Position numbers and translations under genes: made by a program. This document shows, piece by piece, positions 6,278-9,465 of a stretch of DNA of 9,465 nucleotides; within the stretch, counting starts at the first letter, position 1; each line of letters begins with the position of its first letter. Source of the stretch: Muribaculaceae bacterium (lineage in GTDB: Bacteria; Bacteroidota; Bacteroidia; Bacteroidales; Muribaculaceae); assembly GCA_029060585.1 (NCBI GenBank), contig JAIDTS010000513.1, positions 1-9,465 on the forward strand, written 5' to 3'. The notes beneath the pieces are model-generated. The model did not search any database. It had not been told where the DNA came from and saw only the letters and a program-made list of their open reading frames with translations.

Positions 6278-6300
6278 TTAATTATAAATGATTAATTTAA
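6273..6300. repeat. 7-base-period array at the end of the channel gene
   Basis: Heptamers AATGATT, AATTATA, AATGATT and AATTTAA lie head to tail; units one and three are identical. The channel gene's TGA stop (6275-6277) is inside the first heptamer. The array runs directly into the convergent terminator hairpin at 6299. Confidence 0.7.
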
Positions 6301-6331
6301 AGAGCCTCTTCCTATTCGGAAGAAGCTCTTT
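6299..6331. terminator. Bidirectional terminator between the channel and helicase genes
   Basis: Arms 6299-6312 and 6318-6331 pair over 14 positions with a single mismatch and a 5-base loop. T residues follow on the plus strand (6329-6331) and AT-rich sequence follows on the minus strand, so the hairpin can serve both convergent genes. The right arm encodes most of the last residues of the helicase (ERASS), and the helicase TAG stop (6312-6314) lies at the loop. Confidence 0.8.
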
Positions 6332-8408
6332 CATTCACTATGTCGAGGAGTTCGGCTCCGTAGGAAGCGGCCTTGATTCGTCCGATACCCGGAATCGCGA
6401 GCAAGTCTTCTTTAGTCTGCGGGCGCTCGTTTGCGAGGAAAACGAGAGATTTGTTGCCAAGGACCTGAAATGCAGGCACTCCTTCTTCCGCAGCTTTCCC
6501 GGCACGCCATTTCGCGAGTTTGCGGTAAAGCACCGGATCATCAATGTCTGCATTAGCTGCCACGCCTTTTGCCTTGATCTCGGGCTTTACCCATTTTGGG
6601 TCGGCAAGAGACACCTCCCGCTTGATTTTCAGATACTCCTTCGAAGTGAGTTTTTTCTCAAGAGTAGTCTGAAGGAACGCATATTTAAGATTGACCTCAT
6701 TTTCAACAGCCGCCATTGACTCTTCAAACTTTTTCCTGGCTTCCTTGCTGTCTACCTCCTGCGGAATGCTCCGGAGGAAATCAACGATTGGGTCCAGCTG
6801 AGAGATAAAGTATGCGGCCGAAGCCTTAAGCCGCTCATAGATAGCATCTGAGTCAGTGTCCTGGGCCGCCATGCGTCGAAGCTGCAGCTGGAAGCGAAGA
6901 GAGACATCGAAGATCTCCTTGAATCTGTTAGCGAGCATCTCTCCGAATTCAGCGGTCAACTTTGGAAATGCCGATGCATGGCTCATCTGAAGCGTACGGT
7001 GGAGAGTATCCAATGCGTTCCGGAGTCCTGTGAGGTCGGGGATCTCAAGATCAATACGGAGCGCGAACTCCACCTGCAGTCCGGCTACTTTCGAGCCATC
7101 AGCCTCACGAGAACTGCATTCGCGCTCGAACGATGTGACCGTCTGATCTGAAATTATAGCGGAGAAAGGAAGGGGACATTCAAGCACAAGCCCATCAAGA
7201 GAACGGCAACGGCTTAACGCTACATAGGTCTGGCCATGTGCGAAAGCAGCGGAAGCGTTTATGATAGCCTTGTCGAACGTAAGTCCCTGACTTTTATGGA
7301 TAGTGATGGCCCATGCGGCACGTAGGGGAATCTGAGTGAAGCGTCCGACAACCTTTTCCTTCATTTCCTTTGTCTTCTCGTCGACGGCGTAGGCCATGTT
7401 CTCCCACATTTCGCTCTCCACTTCTATGGGAGGAGTGTCGTCGTCGAGCGTCACTATTATCTTTCCATCTTCTGAAATGCTCTTCACGCGCCCTATCGTA
7501 CCGTTATAATATCTGTGGGCCCCTTTCGAATCATTTTTCAGGAACATCACCTGTGCACCCTCCTTGAGGAGAAGCTCCTCTTCCGCCGGATAGATCAATT
7601 CGGGAAAATCACCCTCAATCTGTGCCTTGAAGACATGTTTCTTTGTCCGCAGAGAGGCCATATGCCGGTCGTTGACCTGCTGGGCCTGATGGTTGTGAGT
7701 CATCAGTCTAATGTAGCGTTCGCTGTCGTCAGGATCAAATCCTGGAATATATCTTGCATTCAGCCTGCGGAGCACTGATTCATTCACCCTGTTCTCACGG
7801 ATGGCGTTTAAGATCTCAAGAAAATCGCTGTCTTTCTGACGATAAACCTTAGTCAGCTCGATAGTCTCGAATGGAGTCTCCCGTAGAAGCCGGCTGTCGA
7901 AAAAGTATGGGCTGCGGTAGTGTTCCGCCAGTAGTCTCCATTCCTCTTCCCGGACCACTGGAGGAAGCTGCTGGATATCGCCGATCATAACGAGCTGAAC
8001 TCCTCCCATGGGGAGAGCCGGATTGCGGTAGCGTCGCAGTTTGTCATCTATTGCATCGAGCAAGTCTGCACGCACCATACTGATCTCATCGATCACTATA
8101 GTATCGAGACTACGGAGCATCTTGATCTTCTGCTTCGAATATTTGTTGAAACGGGAATTGCCTCCTGACTGTCCGATTCCAGGAATGAAAGGGGAAAATG
8201 AAAGCTGGAAGAAGCTATGTATGGTCATGCCGCCCGCATTGAGTGCAGCTATACCGGTAGGCGCAAGCACCGCGATATTCTTGGAACTCTCGTCCTTAAG
8301 ACGCTTGAGAAACGTGGTCTTACCGGTACCGGCCTTTCCGGTTATGAAGACGTTGGCACCAGTATTTTCTACAAGTCGCCACGCAAGATCTAATTTTTCG
8401 TTTGTCAT
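6312..8408 (-). CDS. Pif1-like SF1B DNA helicase with C-terminal HRDC domain
   Basis: This 698-residue protein is predicted to be an ATP-driven 5'-3' DNA helicase. SF1 motifs in order are Walker A GKAGTGKTT (24-32), motif Ia APTGIAALNAGG (49-60), Walker B IVIDEISM (104-111), motif III GDIQQLPPV (143-151), motif IV LTKVYRQKDSDF (185-196), an SH3-like 2B region (about 284-321), motif V WAITIHKSQGLTFD (366-379) and motif VI GQTYVALSRCR (392-402). This set matches bacterial Pif1/RecD2-type enzymes. A helical, charged region of unclear fold (about 425-620) leads to an HRDC domain (about 626-694) with PGIGRIKAASYGAELLDIV, a nucleic-acid-binding module best known from RecQ. The enzyme may act in replication-fork or G-quadruplex processing; that is family knowledge, not shown here. 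It lies 75 bases downstream of the lipoprotein gene with no terminator between, so read-through is possible. Confidence 0.93.
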   Translation of the reverse strand: MTNEKLDLAWRLVENTGANVFITGKAGTGKTTFLKRLKDESSKNIAVLAPTGIAALNAGGMTIHSFFQLSFSPFIPGIGQSGGNSRFNKYSKQKIKMLRSLDTIVIDEISMVRADLLDAIDDKLRRYRNPALPMGGVQLVMIGDIQQLPPVVREEEWRLLAEHYRSPYFFDSRLLRETPFETIELTKVYRQKDSDFLEILNAIRENRVNESVLRRLNARYIPGFDPDDSERYIRLMTHNHQAQQVNDRHMASLRTKKHVFKAQIEGDFPELIYPAEEELLLKEGAQVMFLKNDSKGAHRYYNGTIGRVKSISEDGKIIVTLDDDTPPIEVESEMWENMAYAVDEKTKEMKEKVVGRFTQIPLRAAWAITIHKSQGLTFDKAIINASAAFAHGQTYVALSRCRSLDGLVLECPLPFSAIISDQTVTSFERECSSREADGSKVAGLQVEFALRIDLEIPDLTGLRNALDTLHRTLQMSHASAFPKLTAEFGEMLANRFKEIFDVSLRFQLQLRRMAAQDTDSDAIYERLKASAAYFISQLDPIVDFLRSIPQEVDSKEARKKFEESMAAVENEVNLKYAFLQTTLEKKLTSKEYLKIKREVSLADPKWVKPEIKAKGVAANADIDDPVLYRKLAKWRAGKAAEEGVPAFQVLGNKSLVFLANERPQTKEDLLAIPGIGRIKAASYGAELLDIVNERASSE

Positions 8409-8424
8409 GTGCAGGTAGTTTGGG

Positions 8425-8466
8425 GTCTTCAGTCTTTAGTCTTCAGTCTTAAGTCTTCAGTCTTAA
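8425..8466. repeat. Six tandem heptamers before the helicase start
   Basis: GTCTTCA, GTCTTTA, GTCTTCA, GTCTTAA, GTCTTCA and GTCTTAA run without interruption for 42 bases. Every unit begins GTCTT and ends in A; only position six varies. The array starts 16 bases upstream of the helicase ATG in the 75-base gap after the lipoprotein gene. It is the longest and most regular heptamer array in the window. Confidence 0.92.
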
Positions 8467-8483
8467 GATTTGAATGGTGAGTT

Positions 8484-9296
8484 TTAGTGGCGTACTACAT
8501 CGCGCCAGTAACCCTGGCGTACGTTCATTTCCTTTCTGTCGGCCTTCGGACCTGAGAAGAACACTCTATCGGCGGCTTCGCTGTCGGGGCTGTATTCTGC
8601 TTTGGTGCCTATGGAATCCGTAAATTCGAATGTTCGATAACCGGCGGATCCCTCCTCACGCAGAGAGCCGAGCAGATAAATCGAAGGTTTTCCCGACACA
8701 TCCACAGTATTGTCGAATGCCATCATCCTGTAATCGTCGCCATTGGAATCTATTCTTATCACTGAGCGACCATCTGTCTGGATAAGGGTCATTACGGGAG
8801 TCCATCCGTCGCGGTAGGCCGGAGCAAGAGTCTTCAGTTCCTCACGTGCAAGCATGTTGCGCAGGCCTTTCTCGGCAGGCGACTGATAGTCTATGAATTG
8901 GACTCCGTCGTCGAACCATATTGGTCGGTCGTCGCCAATGCTCCATCCTCTCCAGCCATAGTTGGCCCATTCATCGATTCTACCATTTTTCATCCTCTCC
9001 CGAAGCGGTATGTCTACCAGAATAGGAAAATAATCCACCATCGCCAGGGAATCCTCTATATCCTTAAGTGGATAGGGGCGCACGATAGGATAGACACAGA
9101 GCGCTGCGAACCCCGGAGCATCTCCTTCGGCAAGGGAACGCATCAGTTTGCCAAGCGCATCGTCGGGACGTGGCTCACTGAGCGAGGATTCCGCATCCTC
9201 CTTGCCGGCTTTAGCATCATGGCATGAGACAATGGAAAGAGAGGAGATGACCATTGCCGCGGCAGCAATAGACTTTATGATAGTTTTTCTATTCAT
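8484..9296 (-). CDS. Unrecognised lipoprotein, predicted exported
   Basis: I do not recognise this 270-residue protein. Its N-terminus is a lipoprotein signal: basic MNRK, a hydrophobic stretch, and the lipobox IVSC with C25 as the lipidated cysteine. Residues after C25 are Asp/Glu/Lys-rich and probably unstructured. From about residue 45 it is a mixed, soluble, Trp/Tyr/Asp-containing domain (for example WANYGWRGWSIGDDRP). The C-terminus is basic (RQGYWRDVVRH). There are no internal membrane helices and no catalytic motif that I can name. It is probably anchored in the periplasm or on the outer membrane. A gene tail ends 36 bases upstream on the same strand, and the helicase starts 75 bases downstream, so it may be the middle gene of a transcript. 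The start ATG (9294-9296) is well supported by the signal peptide. Confidence 0.82.
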   Translation of the reverse strand: MNRKTIIKSIAAAAMVISSLSIVSCHDAKAGKEDAESSLSEPRPDDALGKLMRSLAEGDAPGFAALCVYPIVRPYPLKDIEDSLAMVDYFPILVDIPLRERMKNGRIDEWANYGWRGWSIGDDRPIWFDDGVQFIDYQSPAEKGLRNMLAREELKTLAPAYRDGWTPVMTLIQTDGRSVIRIDSNGDDYRMMAFDNTVDVSGKPSIYLLGSLREEGSAGYRTFEFTDSIGTKAEYSPDSEAADRVFFSGPKADRKEMNVRQGYWRDVVRH

Positions 9297-9332
9297 TACT
9301 TTATAGATTTATTTATGTTGATATCAGATTCA

Positions 9333-9465
9333 TTATTCAGCTTTAGAGCCATCCTTGTGATTGGAGGAGGCTTTGGCAGCGGAATGATGTGGAGGAGAAG
9401 CGCTGTGCAAGGAATCCGTTTGCGCGGCAGTTTCGTCGAGCGACATAGCTGACGCCTCTATATTC
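9333..9465 (-). CDS. C-terminal tail of a gene running off the window, unrecognised
   Basis: An open minus-strand frame enters at the window edge and ends at TAA (9333-9335), giving 43 residues. They are low in complexity: 9 Ser, 9 Ala and 4 His, with no hydrophobic segment, ending HKDGSKAE. This looks like a flexible tail of a longer protein, but an isolated short frame cannot be excluded. An internal ATG (9444-9446) could begin a 36-residue peptide. The stop lies 36 bases before the lipoprotein start, consistent with co-transcription. Confidence 0.45.
   Translation of the reverse strand, partial: NIEASAMSLDETAAQTDSLHSASPPHHSAAKASSNHKDGSKAE

Noticed and set aside
6288..6719. A 143-codon open frame on the plus strand
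   Set aside because: It runs antisense through the helicase HRDC region and starts in the terminator region. It has no recognisable domain.
8425..8466. Possible CRISPR array
   Set aside because: The units are 7 bases long and directly contiguous, with no spacers and no cas genes nearby.

Overview
The window looks like chromosomal DNA of a Bacteroidales bacterium, perhaps a gut member such as Muribaculaceae; the family is inference. The evidence is two promoters that fit the Bacteroidetes pattern (TTTG, about 20 nt, TAnnTTTG), mostly A-rich leaders without a Shine-Dalgarno sequence, and familiar Bacteroidales proteins. No tRNA, rRNA, CRISPR array, insertion sequence or phage gene is visible. 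No gap between genes exceeds about 210 bases.

Layout. Positions 154-3039 (minus strand) carry a TolC-family outer-membrane protein followed by a HlyD-type periplasmic adaptor. These are two parts of a tripartite exporter whose inner-membrane pump is probably encoded just left of the window. A HAD phosphatase (3251-3898, minus) lies upstream. It diverges, across an AT-rich gap with a promoter for each side, from a membrane SPFH protein and a small ribbon-helix-helix DNA-binding protein (4080-5279, plus), which end at a strong terminator. A MscS-type mechanosensitive channel (5390-6277, plus) converges on a Pif1-like helicase with a C-terminal HRDC domain (6312-8408, minus). The two share a terminator hairpin built partly from the helicase's last codons. 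Upstream of the helicase are an unrecognised lipoprotein (8484-9296, minus) and the tail of another gene (9333 to the window edge, minus).

The genes are mostly ordinary housekeeping or accessory functions. The unusual content is in the gaps. First, a mosaic repeat of three hairpins occurs twice, after the adaptor gene and after the TolC gene, with conserved order and compensatory changes in one stem. Second, six gaps contain short arrays with an exact 7-base period but different unit sequences, often running over a stop codon or ending just before a start codon. Third, the gap before the TolC gene has a separate set of inverted and direct repeats. I see no complete new enzymatic or defence system; the repeat systems are the best candidates for something undescribed.
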